Shown here: piece after piece, positions 7,837 through 14,942 of the stretch
Position numbering within the stretch: position 1 is the stretch's first letter
How the letters are laid out: every line of letters begins with the position of its first letter
From: Pseudomonas sp. LD120
Lineage (GTDB): Bacteria; Pseudomonadota; Gammaproteobacteria; Pseudomonadales; Pseudomonadaceae
Direction of reading: 5' to 3'
Assembly (NCBI RefSeq): GCF_009861525.1
Contig: NZ_WVHL01000005.1
Location: forward strand, 2,046,001 to 2,110,000
DNA: 64,000 bases
The notes under the pieces: model-generated
What the model was told of the DNA's origin: nothing
Databases searched by the model: none
What the model saw: the letters and a program-made list of their open reading frames with translations, nothing else
Translations under genes and position numbers: made by a program

Positions 7837-9491
7837 TCCGACGTCTATTCGCAGTTCTGGGTCTTGCCGCTTTCGCTCCAGCCCTCTGGGCCGCTGACGC
7901 GTTGACAGGTGAAGTTCACAAGCAACCCCTCAACGTGTCGGCGATCCTGATGTTCGTGGTCTTCGTCGGCGCTACCTTGTGCATCACCTACTGGGCTTCC
8001 AAGCGCAACAAGTCGGCTGCCGATTACTATGCGGCGGGCGGCAAGATCACGGGTTTTCAGAATGGCCTGGCGATTGCCGGCGACTACATGTCGGCGGCGT
8101 CCTTCCTGGGGATTTCCGCGCTGGTATATGCCTCTGGCTATGACGGCTTGATTTACTCCATCGGCTTTTTGGTGGGCTGGCCGATCATTCTGTTCCTGAT
8201 CGCTGAGCGTTTGCGGAACCTGGGCAAGTACACCTTTGCCGACGTGGCGTCCTACCGCCTCGGGCAGACCCAGATTCGCACCCTGTCGGCCTGTGGTTCG
8301 CTGGTGGTGGTGGCGTTCTACCTGATCGCCCAGATGGTGGGCGCTGGCAAGCTGATTCAGTTGCTGTTTGGCCTCGACTACCATGTCGCGGTTGTGTTGG
8401 TGGGTATCCTGATGTGCCTGTATGTGTTGTTCGGCGGCATGCTGGCCACCACGTGGGTACAGATCATCAAGGCGGTGTTGCTGCTCTCCGGTGCGTCTTT
8501 CATGGCGCTGATGGTGATGAAGCACGTCAACTTCGACTTCAGCGCGCTGTTCTCCGAGGCCGTCAAGGTTCACCCTAAAGGTGAGGCGATCATGAGCCCG
8601 GGTGGCCTGGTGAAAGATCCGATTTCGGCGTTCTCCCTGGGATTGGCGTTGATGTTTGGTACTGCCGGTCTGCCACACATTCTGATGCGCTTCTTCACCG
8701 TGAGCGATGCCAAAGAGGCCCGTAAGAGCGTGCTCTACGCCACAGGCTTCATTGGTTATTTCTATATTTTGACCTTCATCATCGGCTTTGGCGCGATCCT
8801 ACTGGTGAGCACTAATCCGGACTTCAAGGACGCTGCTGGCGCCTTGCTGGGTGGTAACAACATGGCGGCGGTGCACTTGGCCAATGCAGTAGGCGGTAGC
8901 GTGTTCCTCGGCTTCATCTCGGCGGTGGCTTTCGCCACCATTCTGGCGGTAGTGGCGGGCCTGACCCTGGCAGGTGCTTCGGCGGTGTCCCACGACCTCT
9001 ATGCCAGTGTGGTCAAGAAGGGCAAGGCCAACGAGAAGGATGAGATTCGCGTTTCCAAGATCACTACCGTGGCCTTGGGCGTGTTGGCCATCGGCCTGGG
9101 CATTCTCTTCGAGAGCCAGAACATTGCGTTCATGGTGGGCTTGGCGTTCTCCATCGCCGCCAGCTGCAACTTCCCGGTATTGCTGCTTTCCATGTACTGG
9201 AAGAAGCTCACTACCCGTGGCGCCATGATTGGCGGCTGGATGGGGCTGGTGAGTGCTGTGGCGCTGATGGTGCTCGGTCCGACCATCTGGGTGCAGATCC
9301 TGCATCACGAGCAGGCAGTCTTCCCGTATGAATACCCGGCATTGTTCTCGATGGCTATCGCCTTCGTTGGTATCTGGTTCTTCTCCATCACTGACAAGTC
9401 GACTTCGGCGGTCAACGAGCGGGCTCTGTTCTTCCCGCAGTTCGTGCGCTCGCAGACCGGCCTGGGCGCCAGTGGCGCGGTGTCGCACTAA
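7833..9491 (+). CDS. actP: Cation/acetate symporter ActP
   Basis: This 552-residue sodium:solute symporter has an N-terminal signal-like helix (LFAVLGLAAFAPALWA) and then about thirteen transmembrane helices. The conserved SSS region is clear: the start of the core, NKSAADYYAAGGKITGFQNG, then LAIAGDYMSAASFLG, and the signature-like stretch FLGFISAVAFATILAVVAGL near residues 355-375. ActP imports acetate, glyoxylate and similar acids by cation symport, feeding acetyl-CoA to the TCA block encoded just downstream. It is translationally coupled to yjcH and ended by a strong terminator at 9537-9569. Confidence 0.93.
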   Translation: MIRRLFAVLGLAAFAPALWAADALTGEVHKQPLNVSAILMFVVFVGATLCITYWASKRNKSAADYYAAGGKITGFQNGLAIAGDYMSAASFLGISALVYASGYDGLIYSIGFLVGWPIILFLIAERLRNLGKYTFADVASYRLGQTQIRTLSACGSLVVVAFYLIAQMVGAGKLIQLLFGLDYHVAVVLVGILMCLYVLFGGMLATTWVQIIKAVLLLSGASFMALMVMKHVNFDFSALFSEAVKVHPKGEAIMSPGGLVKDPISAFSLGLALMFGTAGLPHILMRFFTVSDAKEARKSVLYATGFIGYFYILTFIIGFGAILLVSTNPDFKDAAGALLGGNNMAAVHLANAVGGSVFLGFISAVAFATILAVVAGLTLAGASAVSHDLYASVVKKGKANEKDEIRVSKITTVALGVLAIGLGILFESQNIAFMVGLAFSIAASCNFPVLLLSMYWKKLTTRGAMIGGWMGLVSAVALMVLGPTIWVQILHHEQAVFPYEYPALFSMAIAFVGIWFFSITDKSTSAVNERALFFPQFVRSQTGLGASGAVSH

Positions 9492-9508
9492 GCTCGTCCT
9501 GTGTGTCG

Positions 9509-9524
9509 GCTTCTATATAGAAGC
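9509..9524. repeat. Perfect 16-bp palindrome after actP
   Basis: GCTTCTATATAGAAGC is its own reverse complement with no spacer. It sits 18 bp after the actP stop and 12 bp before the terminator. It could be a protein-binding site or a cruciform; no function is known to me. Confidence 0.5.
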
Positions 9525-9536
9525 TGTGTAATAGCA

Positions 9537-9569
9537 AAATGCCTCGGTCGAAAGATCGGGGCATTTTTT
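9537..9569 (+). terminator. Rho-independent terminator of yjcH-actP
   Basis: An inverted repeat pairs AAAATGCCTCG with CGGGGCATTTT (one G-U pair) and runs into a six-T tract. It lies 46 bp after the actP stop. Confidence 0.8.
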
Positions 9570-9680
9570 GTCTGCTCGTCCTGTTCAGATACCCTCGACT
9601 GCGGGCGCAGCGATAGTCGAGATGCAAGGAGCTGGTGTGCCTGCGAAGGCTTATTCGAGGGGGTGGCAGGGCTGCGGGGT

Positions 9681-9708
9681 TCTTCGCCGGCAAGCCGGTT
9701 CCGACAGG
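9681..9708. repeat. REP-like palindromic element
   Basis: TTCGCCGGCAAGCCGGTTCC contains the CCGGCAAGCCGG core typical of extragenic palindromes in fluorescent pseudomonads. It lies in the space between actP and the convergent gltA. Related cores recur at 30311-30390. Confidence 0.6.
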
Positions 9709-9739
9709 GTCTAGGTGAGGGGAGGGGGCAGAAACAAAT

Positions 9740-9760
9740 ACGACCTCTGTTAGAGGCCGT
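9740..9760 (-). terminator. Terminator of gltA
   Basis: Read leftward, ACGGCCTCT pairs with AGAGGTCGT (one G-U pair) around a 3-nt loop, followed by a T-rich stretch. It starts 37 bp after the gltA stop codon. Confidence 0.65.
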
Positions 9761-9796
9761 ATCCGGTGCAGCTAAGACATGTGCGCAAGGCAGGTC

Positions 9797-11086
9797 TTAC
9801 TTGCGGTCTTCCAGTTTGGTGATGTCGCGCGATTCGTAGCCGGTGTACAACTGACGAGGACGGCCGATCTTGTAAGGGCTGGAGAGCATTTCTTTCCAGT
9901 GGGAGATCCAGCCGACGGTCCGCGCTAGAGCGAAGATCACGGTGAACATGCTGGTCGGAATGCCAATCGCCTTGAGAATGATGCCCGAGTAGAAGTCGAC
10001 GTTCGGGTACAGCGAGCGTTCGATGAAGTACGGATCGGTCAGGGCAATCTCTTCCAGGCGCATGGCCAGTTCGAGTTGTGGGTCGTTCTTGATGCCCAGT
10101 TCTTTCAGGACTTCGTCGCAGGTCTGCTTCATTACGGTGGCGCGTGGGTCGCGGTTTTTATACACGCGGTGACCGAAGCCCATGAGCTTGAACGGATCGT
10201 TCTTGTCCTTGGCTTTGGCGATGAACTTGTCGATGTTCGAAACATCGCCAATTTCGTCGAGCATGGTCAGCACGGCTTCGTTGGCGCCGCCGTGAGCCGG
10301 CCCCCAAAGGGCAGCGATGCCGGCAGCGATACAGGCGAACGGATTGGCGCCCGAGGAGCCTGCCAGACGCACGGTGGACGTCGAGGCGTTCTGTTCGTGA
10401 TCGGCATGGAGGATGAAGATCCGGTCCATTGCCTTGGCCAGCACCGGGCTGATCGGTTTGATCTCGCACGGAGTGTTGAACATCATGTGCAGGAAGTTCT
10501 CCGCGTACGACAGGTCGTTGCGCGGGTACATCATCGGCTGGCCCATGGAGTACTTGTAAACCATCGCAGCCAGGGTTGGCATCTTGGCCACCAGGCGCAC
10601 GGCGGAAATTTCGCGGTGCTGCGGGTTATTGATGTCCAGGGAGTCGTGGTAGAACGCCGACAATGCGCCGACTACGCCACACATCACCGCCATTGGGTGA
10701 GCGTCACGGCGGAAACCGTTGAAGAAGGTCTTCAGCTGTTCGTGAACCATGGTGTGGTTCTTTACTGTGCTGACGAACTGGGCCTTCTGTTCGGCGGTAG
10801 GCAATTCACCGTTGAGCAGCAGGTAACAGGTTTCCAGATAGTCCGACTTTTCAGCCAGTTGTTCGATCGGGTAGCCGCGGTGCAGCAGAATGCCGTTGTC
10901 GCCGTCAATGTAGGTGATTTTCGACTCGCAGGAGGCGGTCGACATGAAACCCGGGTCAAAAGTGAAGCGGCCCGTGGCCGTCAAGCCTCGAACATCGATA
11001 ACATCGGGACCAACGGTGCCGGTTAAAATGGGCAGCTCGACGGGGGCTGCGCCCTCGATGATCAACTGCGCTTTTTTGTCAGCCAT
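9797..11086 (-). CDS. gltA: Citrate synthase (type I, hexameric)
   Basis: This enzyme condenses acetyl-CoA with oxaloacetate at the entry of the TCA cycle. The 429-residue length matches the Gram-negative type I enzyme that NADH inhibits. The catalytic segments are present: FILHADHEQNASTSTVRLAG with the first active-site His, MGFGHRVYKNRDPRA with the second, and the CoA-side Asp in NVDFYSGIIL. The ATG at 11086 has a strong ribosome-binding site (AGGAGGCC). It is transcribed away from sdhC from a promoter at 11145-11172, so citrate synthase and succinate dehydrogenase share one regulatory region. Confidence 0.97.
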   Translation of the reverse strand: MADKKAQLIIEGAAPVELPILTGTVGPDVIDVRGLTATGRFTFDPGFMSTASCESKITYIDGDNGILLHRGYPIEQLAEKSDYLETCYLLLNGELPTAEQKAQFVSTVKNHTMVHEQLKTFFNGFRRDAHPMAVMCGVVGALSAFYHDSLDINNPQHREISAVRLVAKMPTLAAMVYKYSMGQPMMYPRNDLSYAENFLHMMFNTPCEIKPISPVLAKAMDRIFILHADHEQNASTSTVRLAGSSGANPFACIAAGIAALWGPAHGGANEAVLTMLDEIGDVSNIDKFIAKAKDKNDPFKLMGFGHRVYKNRDPRATVMKQTCDEVLKELGIKNDPQLELAMRLEEIALTDPYFIERSLYPNVDFYSGIILKAIGIPTSMFTVIFALARTVGWISHWKEMLSSPYKIGRPRQLYTGYESRDITKLEDRK

Positions 11087-11144
11087 GTGGCCTCCTATTT
11101 ATGCTTGAAATCATCAGACAGACCCCCCACGCAGGGCCCGCACC

Positions 11145-11172
11145 ACTATAGTGAGATAAATCCGAATGTCAA
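11145..11172 (-). promoter_or_regulatory. Sigma70 promoter of gltA
   Basis: Read leftward, a consensus -35 TTGACA (11167-11172) is followed after 16 bp by TATAGT (11145-11150). This leaves a 5' leader of about 50 bp before the gltA ATG. The match is near perfect, so high basal expression is expected. Confidence 0.8.
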
Positions 11173-11286
11173 TTTGCCTAAAGTCTTGTCCCAGAAGGCT
11201 TTGGGAGGGTTTTTTGTGCGAAATTCAGTGCCATTTACGCCTTTTATAAGGCTAACGCAATGAGCTATTAGGGGAAGGGGTTTGCG

Positions 11287-11315
11287 TTGTCATTAGTAGC
11301 CTAACTGTCTATACT
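11287..11315 (+). promoter_or_regulatory. Sigma70 promoter of sdhCDAB
   Basis: TTGTCA (11287-11292) and TATACT (11310-11315) are separated by exactly 17 bp. Transcription would start near 11322, giving a leader of roughly 120-130 nt before sdhC, long enough for small-RNA or Hfq/Crc control. It is the only good promoter seen between the two divergent genes on this strand. Confidence 0.75.
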
Positions 11316-11449
11316 CGGCCACCGACCTCCATAGGCTTCTGGGCCCGTTTTGATGGGGGTCGCACTCCCTGGGTAGTGGTTACCTGACCAGTGCACTCCC
11401 CAACAACTTTGCCCTGATTGTTAGGGGCTCTTCAGTGTGAAAAAAAGCC

Positions 11450-11824
11450 GTGAATAGCCAACGACCTGTAAACCTAGACCTAAGGACCATCAAACTCCCC
11501 ATCACCGGCGTTACGTCGTTTCTCCACCGTGTTTCCGGCATCATCCTCTTCCTGGGTATTGGCATCATGCTTTACGCATTGAGCAAATCCCTGGGTTCCG
11601 AGGAAGGTTATGCCGAGGTGAAGGCGTGCCTGACCAGTCCGCTGGCCAAATTCGTTGCATGGGGCCTCTTGTCCGCCTTGCTGTATCACTTGGTGGCCGG
11701 TGTGCGCCATCTGATTATGGACATGGGCATCGGTGAGACGCTGGAAGGCGGCAAGCTGGGCTCGAAAATCGTTATCGCCGTATCCGTGGTGGTAATCGTT
11801 CTGGCGGGAGTTTGGATATGGTAA
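11450..11824 (+). CDS. sdhC: Succinate dehydrogenase cytochrome b556 subunit SdhC
   Basis: SdhC is one of two membrane anchors of complex II and helps bind haem b and ubiquinone. The 124-residue reading begins at GTG 11450 (VNSQRPVNLDLRTIKLP) and has three transmembrane helices. The conserved SFLHRVSGIILF carries the quinone-site Ser/Arg region, and HLVAGVRHLIMD carries the haem-ligand His. GTG 11450 has no ribosome-binding site at a normal distance. AGGGG at 11423-11427 is well placed for GTG 11437, but seven A residues (11440-11446) put that start out of frame; with six A the protein would begin MKKAVNSQ. sdhC overlaps sdhD by 7 bp. Confidence 0.9.
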   Translation: MNSQRPVNLDLRTIKLPITGVTSFLHRVSGIILFLGIGIMLYALSKSLGSEEGYAEVKACLTSPLAKFVAWGLLSALLYHLVAGVRHLIMDMGIGETLEGGKLGSKIVIAVSVVVIVLAGVWIW

Positions 11825-12186
11825 CCAGCGTTACGAACCTGTCGCGTTCGGGCCTTTATGACTGGATGGCACAACGTGTGTCTGCGGTCGTTCTCGCGGC
11901 TTATTTCATTTTTCTGATCGGATACCTCGTAGCGAACCCGGGCATTGACTACGCACAGTGGCATGGCCTGTTCGCAAACAACTGGATGCGTATTTTCAGT
12001 CTGCTGGCCATGGTTGCTCTGGGCGCTCACGCCTGGGTGGGCATGTGGACCATTTCGACGGACTACCTGACGCCAATGGCGCTGGGCAAGTCGGCGACAG
12101 CAGTACGTTTCCTTTTCCAGGCAGTATGCGGCGTCGCGATGTTCGCTTACTTCGTCTGGGGTGTGCAGATTCTCTGGGGTATCTGA
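11818..12186 (+). CDS. sdhD: Succinate dehydrogenase membrane anchor SdhD
   Basis: The 122-residue protein has three transmembrane helices and the family pattern SGLYDWMAQRVSAVVLAAYF at the N-terminus, then ALGAHAWVGMWTISTDYL, which holds the haem-side His and the conserved Asp-Tyr of the quinone pocket. Its ATG at 11818 lies inside the end of sdhC, with GGGAG upstream, so the two anchors are made together. It forms complex II with SdhC, SdhA and SdhB. Confidence 0.95.
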   Translation: MVTSVTNLSRSGLYDWMAQRVSAVVLAAYFIFLIGYLVANPGIDYAQWHGLFANNWMRIFSLLAMVALGAHAWVGMWTISTDYLTPMALGKSATAVRFLFQAVCGVAMFAYFVWGVQILWGI

Positions 12187-12189
12187 TTC

Positions 12190-13962
12190 ATGGCTAACAT
12201 TCCAACCATTTCTTTCGACGCCATCATCATTGGCGGCGGCGGCGCCGGCATGCGTGCTGCACTGCAGTTGGCCCAAGGTGGTCACAAGACTGCCGTGATC
12301 ACCAAGGTGTTCCCGACCCGTTCGCACACTGTGTCTGCCCAGGGCGGCATCACCTGCGCGATCGCCTCGGCGGATCCGAACGATGACTGGCGCTGGCATA
12401 TGTACGATACCGTCAAGGGTTCCGACTACATCGGTGACCAGGACGCTATCGAATACATGTGTCAGGAAGGCCCGGCCGCGGTTTTCGAACTGGACCACAT
12501 GGGGCTGCCGTTCTCCCGTACTGAAACGGGTCGTATCTACCAGCGTCCTTTCGGCGGTCAGTCCAAGGATTACGGCAAGGGCGGCCAGGCAGCTCGTACC
12601 TGCGCAGCGTCCGACCGTACCGGTCACGCACTGCTGCACACCCTTTATCAGGGCAACCTGAAAGCTGGTACCACCTTCCTCAACGAGTGGTACGCAGTCG
12701 ATCTGGTGAAGAACCAGGATGGCGCCTTTGTCGGCGTGATCGCGATCTGCATCGAAACCGGCGAAACCACCTACATTCGCTCCAAGGCCACCGTTCTGGC
12801 TACTGGCGGTGCGGGTCGTATCTACGCTTCCACTACCAACGCCCTGATCAACACCGGTGACGGTGTGGGCATGGCGCTGCGTGCCGGCGTTCCGGTGCAA
12901 GACATCGAAATGTGGCAGTTCCACCCGACCGGCATCGCCGGCGCTGGTGTACTGGTAACCGAAGGTTGCCGTGGTGAAGGTGGTTACCTGATCAACAAGC
13001 ATGGCGAGCGTTTCATGGAGCGTTATGCTCCGAACGCCAAAGACTTGGCAGGTCGTGACGTTGTTGCGCGCTCCATGGTCAAGGAAATCATTGCCGGCAA
13101 CGGCTGTGGCCCGAATGGCGACCACGTGATGCTCAAGCTTGATCACCTGGGCGAGGAGGTGCTGCACAGCCGCCTGCCTGGTATCTGCGAACTGTCCAAG
13201 ACCTTCGCCCACGTTGACCCGGTGGTTGCTCCGGTTCCCGTTGTTCCAACCTGTCACTACATGATGGGCGGTGTTGCCACCAATATTCATGGTCAGGCGA
13301 TCACTCAGAACGCTGCTGGTGAAGACACCATCATCCCTGGCCTGTTCGCAGTGGGTGAAGTGGCTTGCGTATCGGTACACGGTGCCAACCGCCTGGGCGG
13401 CAACTCGCTGCTTGACTTGGTGGTGTTCGGTCGTGCAGCTGGTCTGCACCTGGAAAAAGCGCTGACCGACGGTATCGAATACCGCGATGCCAGCGACACC
13501 GACGTCGACGTTGCCCTGAACCGTCTGGCCAAGCTCAACGAGCGCACCACCGGTGAAGACGTTGCCACCCTGCGTCGCGAGCTGCAGAACTGCATGCAGA
13601 ACTACTTCGGTGTATTCCGTACCGGCGAGTACATGCAGAAGGGTATTGCCCAGTTGGCTGACCTGCGCGAGCGTATCGCCAACGTCAAGATCAACGACAA
13701 GTCTCAAGCGTTCAACACTGCACGTATCGAGGCACTTGAGCTGCAGAACTTGCTGGAAGTGGCTGAAGCCACTGCCGTCGCTGCCGAAGTGCGTAAAGAG
13801 TCCCGCGGCGCTCACGCCCGTGAAGACTTTGAAGACCGTGACGACGAAAACTGGCTGTGCCACACCCTGTACTTCCCGGGTGAGAAGCGCGTTGCCAAGC
13901 GTGCGGTCAACTTCTCGCCGAAGACTGTTCCGACTTTTGAACCAAAAGTCCGGACTTACTAA
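12190..13962 (+). CDS. sdhA: Succinate dehydrogenase flavoprotein subunit SdhA
   Basis: This subunit oxidises succinate to fumarate and passes electrons to SdhB. At 590 residues it is full length. It shows the dinucleotide-binding motif GGGGAG (15-20), the covalent FAD attachment His46 in PTRSHTVSAQGG, and the substrate-site segments HPTGIAGAGVLVTEGCRGEGG and PVVPTCHYMMGGV. The start follows sdhD by 3 bp. Near the C-terminus, residues such as HAREDFEDRDDENWL fit the SdhA cap and helical domain. Confidence 0.98.
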   Translation: MANIPTISFDAIIIGGGGAGMRAALQLAQGGHKTAVITKVFPTRSHTVSAQGGITCAIASADPNDDWRWHMYDTVKGSDYIGDQDAIEYMCQEGPAAVFELDHMGLPFSRTETGRIYQRPFGGQSKDYGKGGQAARTCAASDRTGHALLHTLYQGNLKAGTTFLNEWYAVDLVKNQDGAFVGVIAICIETGETTYIRSKATVLATGGAGRIYASTTNALINTGDGVGMALRAGVPVQDIEMWQFHPTGIAGAGVLVTEGCRGEGGYLINKHGERFMERYAPNAKDLAGRDVVARSMVKEIIAGNGCGPNGDHVMLKLDHLGEEVLHSRLPGICELSKTFAHVDPVVAPVPVVPTCHYMMGGVATNIHGQAITQNAAGEDTIIPGLFAVGEVACVSVHGANRLGGNSLLDLVVFGRAAGLHLEKALTDGIEYRDASDTDVDVALNRLAKLNERTTGEDVATLRRELQNCMQNYFGVFRTGEYMQKGIAQLADLRERIANVKINDKSQAFNTARIEALELQNLLEVAEATAVAAEVRKESRGAHAREDFEDRDDENWLCHTLYFPGEKRVAKRAVNFSPKTVPTFEPKVRTY

Positions 13963-13974
13963 AGGGTGATCGAT

Positions 13975-14679
13975 ATGTTGCAAGTTGAAGTTTATCGTTA
14001 CAACCCTGACACCGACTCGGCTCCGAAAACCCAGGTTTTTCAGGTAGACACCGGTGGCAAGGACTTGATGGTGCTGGACGTGCTGGCGCTGATCAAAGAG
14101 CAGGACGAGGGTTTCTCCTATCGTCGCTCTTGCCGTGAAGGTGTTTGTGGTTCCGATGGCATGAACATCAACGGTAAGAATGGTCTGGCGTGCATCACGC
14201 CGCTGTCTGCCGTGGTCAAGAATAACAAGCTGGTTGTTCGTCCGCTGCCAGGTTTGCCGGTTATTCGTGACTTGGTCGTCGATATGAGCATCTTCTACAA
14301 GCAATACGAGAAGGTGAAACCATTCCTGCAGAACGATACGCCGGCTCCGGCCATCGAGCGTCTGCAGTCCCCTGAAGAGCGTGAAAAGCTTGACGGTCTG
14401 TACGAGTGCATTCTGTGCGCTTGCTGCTCGACCTCTTGCCCGTCCTTCTGGTGGAACCCGGACAAGTTCCTGGGTCCAGCTGCACTGCTGCAGGCTTATC
14501 GCTTCCTGGCAGACAGCCGTGACACCAAGACATCCGAGCGTCTGGCTTCGCTGGATGACCCGTTCAGCGTATTCCGCTGCCGGGGGATCATGAACTGCGT
14601 CAACGTCTGTCCCAAAGGCCTGAACCCGACTAAGGCCATCGGTCACATTCGTAACATGCTGCTGCAGAGCGGTGTGTGA
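13975..14679 (+). CDS. sdhB: Succinate dehydrogenase iron-sulfur subunit SdhB
   Basis: The 234-residue protein carries all three clusters. The [2Fe-2S] site uses C53, C58 and C73, with Asp61 at the usual fourth position, as in the E. coli enzyme. The [4Fe-4S] and [3Fe-4S] sites are formed by CILCACCSTSCPSFWWNP and CRGIMNCVNVCPKGLNP. It wires SdhA to the quinone site of SdhC/SdhD. The ATG at 13975 follows AAGGGTG, 12 bp after the sdhA stop. A terminator-like hairpin follows about 80 bp downstream. Confidence 0.97.
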   Translation: MLQVEVYRYNPDTDSAPKTQVFQVDTGGKDLMVLDVLALIKEQDEGFSYRRSCREGVCGSDGMNINGKNGLACITPLSAVVKNNKLVVRPLPGLPVIRDLVVDMSIFYKQYEKVKPFLQNDTPAPAIERLQSPEEREKLDGLYECILCACCSTSCPSFWWNPDKFLGPAALLQAYRFLADSRDTKTSERLASLDDPFSVFRCRGIMNCVNVCPKGLNPTKAIGHIRNMLLQSGV

Positions 14680-14717
14680 TTCAGCTGTTGTACCCGTAGG
14701 ACCGCTGTACCCGTAAA

Positions 14718-14751
14718 AGCCAAGGCGCGGGCTTCAACCCGCGTCATGGCT
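14718..14751. repeat. Imperfect hairpin after sdhB
   Basis: AGCCA-(AGG)-CGCGGG pairs with CCCGCG-(TCA)-TGGCT around a 6-nt loop. No T-run follows. It precedes the more terminator-like repeat at 14759 and may stabilise the sdh transcript end. Confidence 0.45.
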
Positions 14752-14758
14752 CTAACCT

Positions 14759-14793
14759 GAGCAGCAGCTCACAAAGTGGCTGCTCTTATTTTT
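14759..14793 (+). terminator. Probable terminator or attenuator between sdhB and sucA
   Basis: GAGCAGC pairs with GCTGCTC across a 13-nt loop and leads into TTATTTTT. It separates sdhCDAB from sucAB-lpdG-sucCD. Read-through is likely, since these genes often also appear on long transcripts. Confidence 0.6.
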
Positions 14794-14942
14794 GAAGAAA
14801 TGAGACAAGCAGGGGCATCCGGGCTGGTACCCGGACTATCAGCGTGATCCTAAGTGGCTTGTTTTGGTCGCTGCATTCGGACTTCTGCAAGCTTGCTCGG
14901 TGTCTTCGCCGATGGTGTTCCCCTAACCGAGGGTGACCAAGC

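Noticed and set aside
11686..14646. 986-codon open frame antisense to sdhCDAB
   Set aside because: It mirrors highly conserved sdh genes and exists because high GC at third codon positions removes stop codons. Its composition (Val/His/Thr/Gln-rich) has no recognisable domain.
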